Notes: generated from the sequence alone by a model not told the origin. A stretch of 48,848 nt of DNA from Phreatobacter sp. (GCF_030691135.1 NZ_JAUYFA010000080.1:1-48848), one strand, 5' to 3'. Counted from the stretch's first letter, positions 7,324-16,893 are shown. Program-made: numbers and translations.

Positions 7324-8616
7324 TCATTGCACAAGGATGGCGCGGAAATCGTTGACGTTGGTGTGTGACGGTCCTGTGACAACGAGGCCGTCGACCGCGT
7401 TGAAAAAGCCGAAGCCGTCGTGACGGTCGAGGAAAGTCCGCGGCGCCAGGCCCTGCGCCTCGGCAGCGGCGAGAATCTGCGGCGTCACCAGGGCGCCGGC
7501 ATTGGCCTCGATGCCGTCGATGCCGTCGGTGTCGAGGGCGATGGCGTGGATGCGGTCGCGCAGGGCGGCCGGCAGCGGCAGAATGGCGGCGGCGAAGGCG
7601 AGGGCGAATTCCGAATTGCGGCCACCGCGGCCGATCGGGCGGTCCTTCGGCAGGGTAACGGTGGTCTCGCCGCCCGACAGGATCAGCAGGGGCGGCGCGG
7701 CGGGCAGGCCATGCTCCAGCACCGAACGAGCGAGGGCGGCATGGACCTGCGCCACGTCGCGCGCCTCGCCCTCGATCGTGTCGCCGAGGATGAGGGTCGG
7801 CAGGCCCGCCGCCGCAGCGATACTGGCGGCGGCGCGCAGGCTCTCCACCGGACGGGCGATGAGGCGGACATCGCTGCCGCCGGCGAAGGCTGCGTGGTCC
7901 GGCTTGACGCTCTCGCAGGCCGGGCTTTCGAGATGCGCCATGACCGCCGGGGGCATCTCCATGCGGTAGCGGGCGACGATGGCGAGGGCTTCCTCGCGCG
8001 TCGTCGGGTCGGGCACGGTGGGTCCCGAGGCGATGACCGCGGGGTCGTCGCCCGGCACGTCGGAAATGGCGATGGTCACGAGGCGTGCGGGATGGGCCGC
8101 CGCCGCCAGCCGGCCGCCGGCGACGGCGGAGACGTGTTTCCTGACGCAGTTCATGGCGGTGATGTCGGCGCCGGAGGCGAGCAGGGCGGCATTGACCGTC
8201 TTGAGGTCGTCGAGGATGAGGTCGCCGCCGGGCAGGGCGAGGAGGGCCGAGCCGCCGCCGGAGATCAGGGCGACGACGAGGTCGTCGGCGGTGAGGCCGT
8301 CGAGGCGCGCGAGGATGGCCCGGGTGGCGGCAAGGCCCGCCGCGTCGGGGACCGGGTGCGAGGCTTCCAGAACGTCGATGCGGCTGCAGGGCACAGCGTG
8401 GCCGTAGCGGGTGACGACCGTGCCCGTGAGCGGCGCCGGCCAGAGGCGCTCGAAGGCCTGGGCCATGCTGGCCGCCGCCTTGCCGGCGCCGACGACGATG
8501 GTGCGTCCGGACGGAACGGCCGGCAGGTGATCGGCCATGCGGTCGGGCAGGGCGGCGGCGATGGCGGCCTGGCCGAGCGACAGGAGAAAGGCGCGGGGAT
8601 CGGAGACAAAGGTCAT
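7324..8616 (-). CDS. ttuD: Glycerate 2-kinase, MOFRL family (TtuD type, formerly hydroxypyruvate reductase)
   Basis: Predicted 430-residue cytoplasmic enzyme converting D-glycerate and ATP to 2-phosphoglycerate, feeding tartrate, glyoxylate or serine-type carbon into glycolysis. Marks: GAGKAA (43-48), ALISGGGSALL, the MNCVRKH segment, and the C-terminal MOFRL block with GRGGRNSEFALA and DTDGIDG. The start at 8616 has aggacacc upstream; a longer start at 8652 adds a 12-residue tail unlike the family. It may be cotranscribed with the downstream ABC receptor (31 bases apart). Many older annotations call this family hydroxypyruvate reductase. Confidence 0.88.
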   Translation of the reverse strand: MTFVSDPRAFLLSLGQAAIAAALPDRMADHLPAVPSGRTIVVGAGKAAASMAQAFERLWPAPLTGTVVTRYGHAVPCSRIDVLEASHPVPDAAGLAATRAILARLDGLTADDLVVALISGGGSALLALPGGDLILDDLKTVNAALLASGADITAMNCVRKHVSAVAGGRLAAAAHPARLVTIAISDVPGDDPAVIASGPTVPDPTTREEALAIVARYRMEMPPAVMAHLESPACESVKPDHAAFAGGSDVRLIARPVESLRAAASIAAAAGLPTLILGDTIEGEARDVAQVHAALARSVLEHGLPAAPPLLILSGGETTVTLPKDRPIGRGGRNSEFALAFAAAILPLPAALRDRIHAIALDTDGIDGIEANAGALVTPQILAAAEAQGLAPRTFLDRHDGFGFFNAVDGLVVTGPSHTNVNDFRAILVQ

Positions 8617-8683
8617 GGTGTCCTGCTTAGCCGGTGGATGGGATTTCGTCATCCGTGGCCGCCCGCGTCGATCTGCTGTCAGG

Positions 8684-8837
8684 AAGGCCCCATCCTGACC
8701 CTCCCCGCTGCGCGGAGAGGGGGGCTATGACCTCCGCGACCGGCCTTCGACCGTCGCGCCAGGCACGGCGCAAGAAACGTGACGCGACGTCGAAGTCCCC
8801 CTCTCCGCGCAGCGGGGAGGATGCGGGTGGGGCCCTT
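8684..8837. repeat. Inverted pair of palindromic repeats, family B
   Basis: Left copy 8684-8724 and right copy about 8791-8837 are reverse complements over a 24-base core, cctccccgctgcgcggagag plus a G-run, with aaggcccc-like outer ends. Each copy is itself able to fold. They fill most of the 312-base gap between the divergent glycerate kinase and acyl-CoA dehydrogenase genes. The same element type recurs at 20.14-20.33 kb. I see no gene or convincing promoter in the remaining bases of this gap. Confidence 0.7.
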
Positions 8838-8928
8838 CAACGCCACGCACCGCCCCCCCACCGCCGTTTCGCCGGATTGCCGGCCCCCGCCGCCTCCCCT
8901 AAATCCTGATCATGACCGGAGGCCGCCC

Positions 8929-10080
8929 ATGCTGTTCGCACTCACCGAGGAAGAGCTTCTCATCCGCGACACCGCGCGGACCATGGCGACGGAGATCGCC
9001 GCGCCGCTGGCTGCCGTCCTCGACCGCGGCGAGGGGCGCGCGCAGTTCCTCGCGAACCTGAAAGCCTTCGCCGAGGCGGGCTTCATGGCGGTGAACGTCT
9101 CTGCCGACTTCGGCGGCACGGAAGCCGGCACGGCGGCCTTTGCGCTGGCCATCGAGGAGCTCGGCTATGCCTGCGCCGCCACGGGGGTCACCGCCTCCGT
9201 CACCAACATGGTCGCCGAGGTGATCCAGGCGGTGGGCTCGGACGAGCAGAAGCGCGGCTATATCCCAAAGATCGCCGACGGCACCTATCCCGCCGCCGGC
9301 TTCTGCTTGACCGAATCCGGCGCCGGGTCCGACCCCGCCGGGATGAAGACCCGCGCCCGCCGCGATGGCGATCATTTCGTGCTCGACGGCGAGAAGATCT
9401 ACATCACCTCCGCCGAATATGCCGGGCTCTTCATCGTCTGGGCGGTGACCGATCCGGAGGCGCGGAAGGGCAAGGGCATTTCCTGCTTCCTGGTGGAAGC
9501 GGGCACGCCGGGCCTTTCCATTGGCAAGGCGGAACGCAAGCTCGGCCAGCACGGCTCGGCCACCAACACGGTGCATTTCGACGGCTGCCGGGTGCCGGCC
9601 GCGGCGCTCATGGGCAAGCTCGACGACGGCTTCCGCATCGCGGTGGGGGAACTCGCCGGAGGGCGCATCGGCATCGCCGCGCTCTCCCTCGGCATCGCCC
9701 GCGCCGCCATGGACGCGGCCAAGGCCTATGTGAAGGAGCGCCGCCAGTTCGGTCAGGCCATCGCCGATTTCCAGGGGATCCAGTGGATGGTGGCCGACCG
9801 CGAGACCGAGCTCGAGGCGGCGCGCCTCCTGATCCTGTCGGCGGCGGCGAAGAAGGACCGCGGCGAGCCCTTCGGCCGCGAGGCCTCCATGGCCAAGCTC
9901 TTCGCCTCCGAGGCGGCGGGGCGGGCCACCGACACCGCCCTGCAGCTCCATGGCGGCGCCGGCTATTGCGCCGACTATCCCGTCGAACGGCATGTGAGGG
10001 ATGCGCGGATCACCCGTATCTATGAGGGGACGAGCGAGGTGCAGCGGCTTATCATTGCGCGGGAATCGTTCCGCCAATGA
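8929..10080 (+). CDS. Acyl-CoA dehydrogenase
   Basis: Predicted 383-residue FAD flavoprotein that introduces the alpha-beta double bond into an acyl-CoA. The N-terminal helical domain, the middle domain (GFCLTESGAGSDPAG, then KIYITSAEYAG) and the C-terminal helical domain (ERRQFGQ, LQLHGGAGY) are all intact. Catalytic Glu366 sits in IYEGTSEVQRL. The start at 8929 has ggagg 7 bases upstream, and the longer frame reads back into the repeat. The GST gene follows at once. Acyl chain preference cannot be read from sequence. Confidence 0.9.
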   Translation: MLFALTEEELLIRDTARTMATEIAAPLAAVLDRGEGRAQFLANLKAFAEAGFMAVNVSADFGGTEAGTAAFALAIEELGYACAATGVTASVTNMVAEVIQAVGSDEQKRGYIPKIADGTYPAAGFCLTESGAGSDPAGMKTRARRDGDHFVLDGEKIYITSAEYAGLFIVWAVTDPEARKGKGISCFLVEAGTPGLSIGKAERKLGQHGSATNTVHFDGCRVPAAALMGKLDDGFRIAVGELAGGRIGIAALSLGIARAAMDAAKAYVKERRQFGQAIADFQGIQWMVADRETELEAARLLILSAAAKKDRGEPFGREASMAKLFASEAAGRATDTALQLHGGAGYCADYPVERHVRDARITRIYEGTSEVQRLIIARESFRQ

Positions 10081-10088
10081 GGCCTCGC

Positions 10089-10706
10089 ATGAGCATCACC
10101 ATCTATGGCATCGCCAAGTCGCGGGCGATCCGCAACCTCTGGGCCTGCGAGGAACTCGGCCTCACCTATACCCACGCGCCGGTGGTCTATGGGCCGGAGG
10201 GCTCGCGCAAGCCCGACTTCCTCGCCATCAACCCCAACGGCCGGGTGCCGGCGGCCGATGTCGACGGCGTCATCCTGTGGGAATCGCTCGCCATCAACCT
10301 GCACCTCGCGAAGAAGGCCGGCGGGCCGCTGGCGCCGGAAACGGTGGACGAGGACGGGCTCATGACCATGTGGTCGATGTGGGCGGTGACCGAGGTGGAG
10401 GCCGCGGCGCTGGCGCTGATGCAGCACGAGACGCTGAAGCCCGTCGCCGAGCGCGACCCGGCGGTGGTGGCGAAAAGCACCGAGACCCTGAACGCGCCGC
10501 TCGCCGTGCTGGAGGGCCATCTCGCCAGCCATGGCGGCTATCTCGTCGGCAGCCGCTTCACCATCGTCGACCTCAATGTGGCGGCCTGCGTCTTCTACCT
10601 GCGCTTCTCTAAGCTCCTCGCCGACAAGCCGGCGATCAGGGGCTGGTACGAGGCGGCCATGGCGCGGCCGGCGGCGAAGAAGGCGTTCGCGCTGAGGGGG
10701 GATTGA
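10089..10706 (+). CDS. Glutathione S-transferase
   Basis: Predicted 205-residue soluble protein with an N-terminal thioredoxin-like domain (ITIYGIAKSRAIRNLW, then NPNGRVPAADVDG and WESLAINLHLAKK for the glutathione site) and a C-terminal helical domain (from about 90, with VGSRFTIVDLNVAAC). An alternative ATG at 10077 overlaps the upstream stop as atga and would add four residues, so tight coupling to the acyl-CoA dehydrogenase is likely either way. The electrophile it handles is unknown. Confidence 0.85.
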   Translation: MSITIYGIAKSRAIRNLWACEELGLTYTHAPVVYGPEGSRKPDFLAINPNGRVPAADVDGVILWESLAINLHLAKKAGGPLAPETVDEDGLMTMWSMWAVTEVEAAALALMQHETLKPVAERDPAVVAKSTETLNAPLAVLEGHLASHGGYLVGSRFTIVDLNVAACVFYLRFSKLLADKPAIRGWYEAAMARPAAKKAFALRGD

Positions 10707-10730
10707 GGGGGGACTGACTGCCGGGTCGGC

Positions 10731-11342
10731 TCACGCCGGCAATTCATACCCGATTGAAGCCTCGATCTCGCAGGTGCGTCGGACTGCAGGGCGAGCCATC
10801 ATCCGTTCATAATGCGCAAAGAGACGGGGAAATTCGGTCTTCGGCGGCTTCAGAGAGTTGTAGAAACGCCAGAAGAGTCGAAACAAGTGAATGTCCGCAA
10901 TGGAATAGTTGCCGGTCGCCCACGGCCTGTCGCCGAGCCTTTGATCTGCCAGCGTATAAATCATTCGCGCATGGTCAAGGCCTTGTCGTCTGGCCGGATG
11001 CACCGTTGCGGCAATAAACGACATCCAGGAAACCACATGCGCTTCCATCTCGATGTCCTGCGGTAGCAGTTCTGCCGAAGGATATCGCTTGGCGAGATAG
11101 AAGAGGATAGCCGCGACTTCAGTCAGGGCGCGCCCGTCGATAATGAGGGTCGGTACCTTTCCTTCGGGATTAAGCGCCAGATAGCTTGCTTCCCGGTTGT
11201 CCTTTCTGGCGAAGGAGAGCGCACAGATCTCGAATGGCTTGCCGATTTCGTGGAGTGCAATGTGAGGGGCCATCGAACTCGCCCCCGGCGCAAGATAGAG
11301 AGTCAGCACGATGTTTCCCGTAGTTTGGCGCAACGCAGCCAT
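10731..11342 (-). CDS. Glutathione S-transferase of low-GC composition
   Basis: Predicted 203-residue GST. The N-terminal domain shows LYLAPGASSMAPHIALHE, NPEGKVPTLI and the TEVAAILFYLAKR glutathione-binding stretch; the C-terminal domain holds YSIADIHLFRLFWRF. No Shine-Dalgarno-like sequence precedes the ATG at 11342, and a GTG ten codons in (LTLYL) could be the real start. Base composition differs sharply from its neighbours: two sampled 60-base lines are near 50-52% G+C, while flanking genes look well above 65%. This suggests recent acquisition. It converges on the first GST with 24 bases between them. Confidence 0.82.
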   Translation of the reverse strand: MAALRQTTGNIVLTLYLAPGASSMAPHIALHEIGKPFEICALSFARKDNREASYLALNPEGKVPTLIIDGRALTEVAAILFYLAKRYPSAELLPQDIEMEAHVVSWMSFIAATVHPARRQGLDHARMIYTLADQRLGDRPWATGNYSIADIHLFRLFWRFYNSLKPPKTEFPRLFAHYERMMARPAVRRTCEIEASIGYELPA

Positions 11343-11503
11343 TTGATGCAGAAAATGCGCGTCGCCGCCACCGGTGCGTTGGACTTCCGCGACATAGGTA
11401 CCTGTCCGAGGTCACCCTTCCCGCCCCGCGCCGCTGCCGCTAAGGTCCGCGGCGAACCAGGCCGCGGGCGAACGCGGCCGGAAGCGATCCGAGGACCTCA
11501 TCC

Positions 11504-13186
11504 ATGCGCGCTGAAACCGTCACCCGCACCGGTGGCCAGATTCTGGTGGACCAGCTCGTCGCCCAGGGCTGCGACCACGTCTTCTGCGTGCCGGGCGAGA
11601 GCTATCTGGCCGTGCTCGACGCGCTGCATGACGCGAAGTCCGCCGTCACCATCTGCCGGCAGGAGGGCGGCGCCGCCATGATGGCGGAGGCCTATGGCAA
11701 GCTCACCGGGCGCCCCGGCATCTGCATGGTGACCCGCGGCCCCGGCGCCACCAATGCTTCACCCGGCCTGCACATCGCCCAGCAGGATTCGACGCCGATG
11801 ATCCTCTTCGTCGGCCAGATCGACCACAGCATGCGCGGCCGCGATGCCTTCCAGGAGATGGACTACACCCAGTTCTTCGGCGGCATGTGCAAATGGGTCG
11901 CCGAGATCGACGATTGCGCCCGCATTCCCGAGATGGTCGCCCGCGCCTATGCCACCGCCATGCAGGGCCGCCCGGGTCCCGTCGTGCTGGTGCTGCCCGA
12001 GGACATGCTGACCGAGAGCGCCGCCGTCGTCGACGCCCCCTATGTCGAGGCCGCCGAGACCTGGCCGGGCCTCACCGACATGGCGAAGTTCCAGAAGCTC
12101 CTGTGGGCCGCGAAGAAGCCGGTGCTGGTGCTCGGCGGCTCGCGCTGGTCGGAGAAGGCGGTGTCCTCGGTGACGCGCTTCGCCGAGCGCTTCGACCTGC
12201 CCGTCATCTGCCAGTTCCGCCGTCAGATGCTGTTCGACCATACCCATCCGAACTACGCGGGTGATCTCGGTCTCGGCGGCAATCCGGACATGCTGAAGCT
12301 GATCAAGGAGAGCGATCTCCTCATCGCGCTCGGCGGAAGGCTCTCGGAGATCGCCTCGCAGAGCTACACGCTCCTCGACATTCCCCAGCCGCAGATGACC
12401 TTCGTCCACGTCCATCCCGGGGCGGAGGAAGTCGGCCGCGTCTATCAGGCGCATCTGCCGATCCAGGCGAGCCCGACGGCCTTTGCCGCCTCGCTGGAGG
12501 GCGTGCAGCCGCCGCAGGTCATCGCCTGGGCCGGCGCCGCCAAGGCGGCCCACGAGAGCTATCTCGCCTGGACCGGCAATCCCGCCCGCCTGCCCGGCGC
12601 CTTCCAGTATGGCGAGGTCATGGCCTGGCTGCGCGACCGGTTGCCGGACGACGCCATCGTCTGCAACGGCGCCGGCAACTATGCCACCTGGGTCCATCGC
12701 TTCCTGCGCTTCCGCAAATACGGCTCGCAGCTCGCCCCGACCTCGGGCTCCATGGGCTACGGCACGCCGGCCGCGGTCGGCGCCAAGCGCATGCACCCGG
12801 ACAAGACCGTCATCGCCTTCGCCGGCGACGGCTGCTTCATGATGAACGGGCAGGAATTCGCCACCGCCTGCCAATATGATCTGCCCATCATCGTCATCGT
12901 TGTCGATAACGGCATGTACGGCACGATCCGCATGCACCAGGAGCGCGACTATCCCACCCGCATCTCGGCGACGACGCTGAAGAACCCGGATTTCGCCGCG
13001 CTCGCCCGCGCCTATGGCGGCCATGGCGAGACAGTGCGCGAGACGGCGGAATTCGCTCCCGCCTTCGAGCGGGCGATGGCCTCGGGCAAGCCGGCCATCA
13101 TCCATTGCTTCCTCGACCAGCAGGCGATCACCCCGACAACGACGATCGACGCCATCCGCGCCAAGGCGCAGGCGGGGAAGGCCTGA
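11504..13186 (+). CDS. Thiamine-diphosphate enzyme, acetolactate-synthase-like
   Basis: Predicted 560-residue TPP-dependent decarboxylase/ligase. The PYR domain carries activating Glu54 (CRQEGGAAMM), the central domain lies at about 190-335, and the PP domain carries GDG (441-443) to DN (468-469), the Mg-TPP signature. Gagga upstream fixes the start. No small regulatory subunit (ilvH-like) adjoins it, and the next gene, 2 bases on, is an ArgE-type deacylase, so a role in branched-chain amino-acid synthesis is unlikely. It is probably a catabolic or specialised carboligase; the substrate is unknown. Confidence 0.82.
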   Translation: MRAETVTRTGGQILVDQLVAQGCDHVFCVPGESYLAVLDALHDAKSAVTICRQEGGAAMMAEAYGKLTGRPGICMVTRGPGATNASPGLHIAQQDSTPMILFVGQIDHSMRGRDAFQEMDYTQFFGGMCKWVAEIDDCARIPEMVARAYATAMQGRPGPVVLVLPEDMLTESAAVVDAPYVEAAETWPGLTDMAKFQKLLWAAKKPVLVLGGSRWSEKAVSSVTRFAERFDLPVICQFRRQMLFDHTHPNYAGDLGLGGNPDMLKLIKESDLLIALGGRLSEIASQSYTLLDIPQPQMTFVHVHPGAEEVGRVYQAHLPIQASPTAFAASLEGVQPPQVIAWAGAAKAAHESYLAWTGNPARLPGAFQYGEVMAWLRDRLPDDAIVCNGAGNYATWVHRFLRFRKYGSQLAPTSGSMGYGTPAAVGAKRMHPDKTVIAFAGDGCFMMNGQEFATACQYDLPIIVIVVDNGMYGTIRMHQERDYPTRISATTLKNPDFAALARAYGGHGETVRETAEFAPAFERAMASGKPAIIHCFLDQQAITPTTTIDAIRAKAQAGKA

Positions 13187-13188
13187 CC

Positions 13189-14349
13189 ATGGCGCATCTG
13201 TCCACGGTCGACATCCTCGGCAAGCTCGTCGCCTTCGACACGACGAGCCGCAATTCCAACCTGCCGCTCCTCGACTGGGTGGAGGACTATCTCGCCGGTC
13301 ACGGCATCAGCGGCGAGCGGGTCTATGACGAGACCGGGCAGAAGGCGAACCTCTGGGTCACCATCGGACCCAAGGATGTCGCCGGCTACGTGCTCTCCGG
13401 CCATGTCGACGTGGTGCCGGTGGACGGGCAGGACTGGTCGACCGATCCCTTCTCGCTGGTGGAGAAGGACGGACGCTATTTCGGCCGCGGCACCTGCGAC
13501 ATGAAGGGTTTCGTCGCCTCGGCGCTGGCCGCCGTGCCGGCCATGGTGGCGGCGCCGCTGGCCAAGCCCATCCATCTCGCGATTTCGTATGACGAGGAGG
13601 TCGGCTGCCGCGGCGTGCGCACCCTGCTCGCCGTGCTGAAGGAGAGGCCGCTGAAGCCCGAGGCCTGTTTCGTCGGCGAGCCGACCAACATGCAGGTCGT
13701 CATCGCCCACAAGACGGGGCGGCCGATGCGCGTCACGGTGAAGGGCTTCGAGGCGCATTCCTCGCTGCGGCCGCACGGGGTCAACGCCATCGAGGAGGCG
13801 GCCAAGCTGATCGTCAGGATCAACGAGATCGGCCAGCGGCTCGCCGCCCGCACCGATCTCGACCCGCTCTATGCGGTGCCGTTCTCGACCACCTCGGTCG
13901 GCGTCATCCGCGGCGGCACGGTGCGCAACATCGTCGCGGGCGAGTGCGTCGTCGATTTCGACCTGCGCTGCGTCGCCGGCGACGACCCGCATGCCATCGT
14001 CGCGGAGATCGAGGCCTATGCCTATCAGGTGCTGGAGCCGCCGATGAAGGCCATCCATGCTGGTGCCGGCTTCACCTTCCAGGAACTGGCGCTGGTGCCG
14101 GGCCTCGACACGGCGGCGGATGCCCCGGTGACCGTGCTCGCCAAGCGCCTCGCCGGGCGCAACGACCACGCCAAGGTCGCCTATGGCACTGAAGCGGGCC
14201 TGTTCCAGCAGATCGGCATCCCCAGCGCCATTGTCGGGCCGGGCTCAATCGAGCAGGCCCACAAGCCCGACGAATATGTCGAGGCGGGCGAACTGGCCAA
14301 GGCCGATGCCTTCATGGGGCGGCTCATCGCGCATGCCAGCGGCGCCTGA
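13189..14349 (+). CDS. argE: M20-family deacylase, acetylornithine deacetylase (ArgE) type
   Basis: Predicted 386-residue cytoplasmic di-zinc amidohydrolase. Zn and catalytic residues are in place: His72 and Asp74 (GHVDVVPVDG), bridging Asp104 (GTCDMKG), catalytic Glu136 with Glu137 (YDEEVG), Glu164 (GEPT) and a C-terminal His (QAHKPDEY). Met13189 follows the upstream stop by two bases, so the pair is probably cotranscribed and translationally coupled. Housekeeping arginine synthesis in this group often uses ArgJ, so the enzyme may act on another N-acyl amino acid supplied by or for the TPP enzyme. Confidence 0.82.
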   Translation: MAHLSTVDILGKLVAFDTTSRNSNLPLLDWVEDYLAGHGISGERVYDETGQKANLWVTIGPKDVAGYVLSGHVDVVPVDGQDWSTDPFSLVEKDGRYFGRGTCDMKGFVASALAAVPAMVAAPLAKPIHLAISYDEEVGCRGVRTLLAVLKERPLKPEACFVGEPTNMQVVIAHKTGRPMRVTVKGFEAHSSLRPHGVNAIEEAAKLIVRINEIGQRLAARTDLDPLYAVPFSTTSVGVIRGGTVRNIVAGECVVDFDLRCVAGDDPHAIVAEIEAYAYQVLEPPMKAIHAGAGFTFQELALVPGLDTAADAPVTVLAKRLAGRNDHAKVAYGTEAGLFQQIGIPSAIVGPGSIEQAHKPDEYVEAGELAKADAFMGRLIAHASGA

Positions 14350-14446
14350 TTGATCCGCATCAAGGCGCCCGCAGGCGCCCGTCGACATGATGGACCCATA
14401 CCTTATCGGGCTCCATCCATTCGGGGGAACGGTGGTGCCTGAGAAA

Positions 14447-14483
14447 CCGGGCGGTCGCAGCAATGCGGCCGCCCGGCGCTTTT
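14447..14483 (+). terminator. Intrinsic terminator after argE
   Basis: A 12-bp stem with one U-G pair (14447-14458 with 14465-14476), a 6-base loop agcaat and a following gcgctttt. It lies about 100 bases after the argE stop and about 90 before obg. It separates the TPP/deacylase pair from obg. Confidence 0.6.
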
Positions 14484-14571
14484 CCGGGGCTATTTGGGGC
14501 GTTTTTCTTGGACGGGGCCGCCCCGATGGGGTAGAGACCCGCTCCGCCCTTCCGGCGGCGAGCGGAAGTCC

Positions 14572-15627
14572 ATGAAGTTCCTCGATCAGGCCAAGGTCTA
14601 TGTGAAGGCGGGTGCCGGCGGTGCCGGTTCCGTGTCATTCCATCGCGCCAAGTTCATCGAGTTCGGCGGTCCGGACGGCGGCGACGGCGGTCGCGGCGGC
14701 GATGTCGTGATCGAATGCGTCGACGGGCTGAACACCCTGATCGATTACCGCTACCAGCAGCATTTCAAGGCGAAGATCGGCATGCACGGCATGGGCCGCA
14801 ACCGCGCGGGCGCGCGTGGCGCCGACGTGGTGCTGAAAGTGCCGGCCGGGACGCAGGTCTTCGACGAGGACGGCGAGACGCTGATCGCCGACATCACCAC
14901 GGTCGGCCAGCGCTTCGTGCTGCTCACCGGCGGCAATGGCGGCTTCGGCAATGCCCATTTCAAGAGCGCCACCAACCAGTCGCCGCGCTATGCCAATCCG
15001 GGCCAGCCGGCCAAGGAAGCCTGGGTCATGCTGCGGCTGAAGCTGATCGCCGATGCCGGCCTGATCGGCATGCCCAATGCCGGCAAGTCGACCTTCCTCG
15101 CCGCGACCACCTCGGCCAAGCCGAAGATCGCCGACTATCCGTTCACCACGCTCCATCCCGGCCTCGGCGTCGTCCGCGCGCGGGCCCGCGAATTCGTGCT
15201 CGCCGATATTCCCGGCCTCATCGAGGGCGCGCATGACGGCGTCGGGCTCGGCGATCGCTTCCTCGGCCATGTCGAGCGCTGCCGGGTGCTCCTGCACCTC
15301 GTCGACGGCACCTGCGACCATGCCGGCAAGGCTTACAAGATGGTGCGCAAGGAGATCGAGGCCTATGGCCACGGCCTCGCCGACAAGCCGGAGATCGTGG
15401 CGCTGGCCAAGGTCGACGCGCTCGACCCGGAGACCCGCAAGGAGCAGATGGCGCGGCTGAAGCGGGCGGCGAAGAGGACGCCGCTCGCCCTGTCGGCGAC
15501 GTCGGGCGAGGGCGTGGAACAGGCGCTCGTCGCCCTTCTCGCGGTGATCGACGAGGCGCGCGCCGCCGAGCCGAAGCCGGCTGCGCCTGATGACGACGTG
15601 CCGATGGAGACCGGCTGGCGGCCCTGA
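14572..15627 (+). CDS. obgE: Obg-family GTPase (ribosome assembly and stress)
   Basis: Predicted 351-residue GTPase. It has the glycine-rich Obg domain (1-158; [10 protein letters not shown]), P-loop GMPNAGKST (166-174), switch Thr193, DIPG (212-215) and a short acidic tail. The G4 motif reads AKVD (279-282) instead of NKxD; divergence here is common in alphaproteobacterial Obg. The start follows a weak agcggaag, and longer frames lack support. It is usually found after rplU-rpmA, but here it stands alone downstream of argE with a terminator between. Confidence 0.95.
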   Translation: MKFLDQAKVYVKAGAGGAGSVSFHRAKFIEFGGPDGGDGGRGGDVVIECVDGLNTLIDYRYQQHFKAKIGMHGMGRNRAGARGADVVLKVPAGTQVFDEDGETLIADITTVGQRFVLLTGGNGGFGNAHFKSATNQSPRYANPGQPAKEAWVMLRLKLIADAGLIGMPNAGKSTFLAATTSAKPKIADYPFTTLHPGLGVVRARAREFVLADIPGLIEGAHDGVGLGDRFLGHVERCRVLLHLVDGTCDHAGKAYKMVRKEIEAYGHGLADKPEIVALAKVDALDPETRKEQMARLKRAAKRTPLALSATSGEGVEQALVALLAVIDEARAAEPKPAAPDDDVPMETGWRP

Positions 15628-15818
15628 GGCCGATCCTGCCGGATCAGGTCGACTGCACCTGGCCGATGCAGCTGTTTGGCTTGGCCAGTGACCTCCGGCA
15701 CCTCCAACCGTCATGGCGGGGAGAGGCCCGGCCGCCCCCGATCCGTCCGCCGAAGGTCACCCCTTTTCCCGCCACGGTCAGCGACTAAAGTCTGCGCCCG
15801 ACCGAATGGAGGGCCACC

Positions 15819-16889
15819 ATGCCGCTCGACCGCCGCATCCAGACGCTTTTTGGCATCAGCGTGCCGATCATCCAGGCGCCGATGGCGGGCGCCCAGGGCG
15901 CGCCCATGGCGGTGGCGGTCTCGGAAGCCGGCGGCCTCGGGTCGCTGCCGGGCGCGCTCCTGAGCGTCGACGCGATGCGCGCTGAACTGGGCCTGATCCG
16001 CCAGCGGACGGCGAAGCCGATCAATCTCAACTTCTTCTGCCATCGCCCGCCGGCCCCCGATGCGGCCCGCGAGGCGGCCTGGCGGGCGCGCCTGTTGCCC
16101 TATTACGTCGAGCTCGAGATCGACCCCGCCGCGCCGGTCCCGACCTCCAACCGCGCCCCCTTCGACGCGGCCTTCTGTGCGGTGGTCGAGGAGTTCCGGC
16201 CGGAGGTCGTGAGCTTCCATTTCGGCCTGCCAGCGCCGGACCTCATGGACCGGGTGAAGGCGACGGGGGCGAGGGTCGTCTCCTCCGCCACCACGGCCGA
16301 CGAGGCGCGCTGGCTTGAGGATCACGGGGCCGATGCCGTCATCGCCCAGGGCTATGAGGCCGGAGGCCATCGCGGCATCTTCCTCACCGACGATGTCGGC
16401 CAGCAGCCCGGCCTCTTCGCCCTTCTGCCGCAGGTGGTCGATGCGGTCGAGGTGCCGGTGATCGCCGCTGGCGGCATCGCCGATGCGCGCGGCATCGTCG
16501 CGGCGTTCGCGCTTGGCGCCTCCGCCGTGCAGATCGGCACCGCCTATCTCTTCACCCCCGAAGCGACCATCACGCCCATGCACCGGGAGGCGTTGCGCGA
16601 GGCCAAGGACGACGGCACGGCCCTGACCAACCTCTTCACGGGGCGACCGGCGCGCGGGCTCGTCAACCGGCTCATGCGGGAGGTGGGGCCGCTCTCCACC
16701 GATGCGCCGGCCTTTCCGACGGCGGGCGGCGCGCTCATGCCGCTGAAGGCGAAGGCCGAGGCCGCCGGCAGCGCGGATTTCTCCTCGCTCTGGGCGGGTC
16801 AGGCGGCCTCGCTCGGCCGCGAGATGGGAGCCGGCGACCTGACGCGGACGCTGTGGAGCGTGGCGCTGGAGCGGCTTCGGGCCGGCTGA
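15819..16889 (+). CDS. Nitronate monooxygenase (2-nitropropane dioxygenase family)
   Basis: Predicted 356-residue FMN-dependent TIM-barrel enzyme that oxidises alkyl nitronates. Visible marks are PIIQAPMAGAQGAPM at the N-terminus, GYEAGGHRG with catalytic His174, VPVIAAGGIADARG and QIGTAYLFTPE for FMN binding. Atggaggg upstream sets the start. The 190 bases before it hold only a short gatcc/ggatc repeat. It converges on the phosphatase gene with four bases between stops. Physiological substrates of this family, including propionate-3-nitronate, are often unclear. Confidence 0.88.
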   Translation: MPLDRRIQTLFGISVPIIQAPMAGAQGAPMAVAVSEAGGLGSLPGALLSVDAMRAELGLIRQRTAKPINLNFFCHRPPAPDAAREAAWRARLLPYYVELEIDPAAPVPTSNRAPFDAAFCAVVEEFRPEVVSFHFGLPAPDLMDRVKATGARVVSSATTADEARWLEDHGADAVIAQGYEAGGHRGIFLTDDVGQQPGLFALLPQVVDAVEVPVIAAGGIADARGIVAAFALGASAVQIGTAYLFTPEATITPMHREALREAKDDGTALTNLFTGRPARGLVNRLMREVGPLSTDAPAFPTAGGALMPLKAKAEAAGSADFSSLWAGQAASLGREMGAGDLTRTLWSVALERLRAG

Positions 16890-16893
16890 GACC

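Noticed and set aside
14572-15627. Loss of GTPase function in Obg because the NKxD motif reads AKVD
   Set aside because: All other G motifs are intact, and variation at this motif is common in alphaproteobacterial Obg proteins.
15628-15818. Possible small gene between obgE and the nitronate monooxygenase
   Set aside because: Short frames exist but none has a ribosome site or recognisable pattern.
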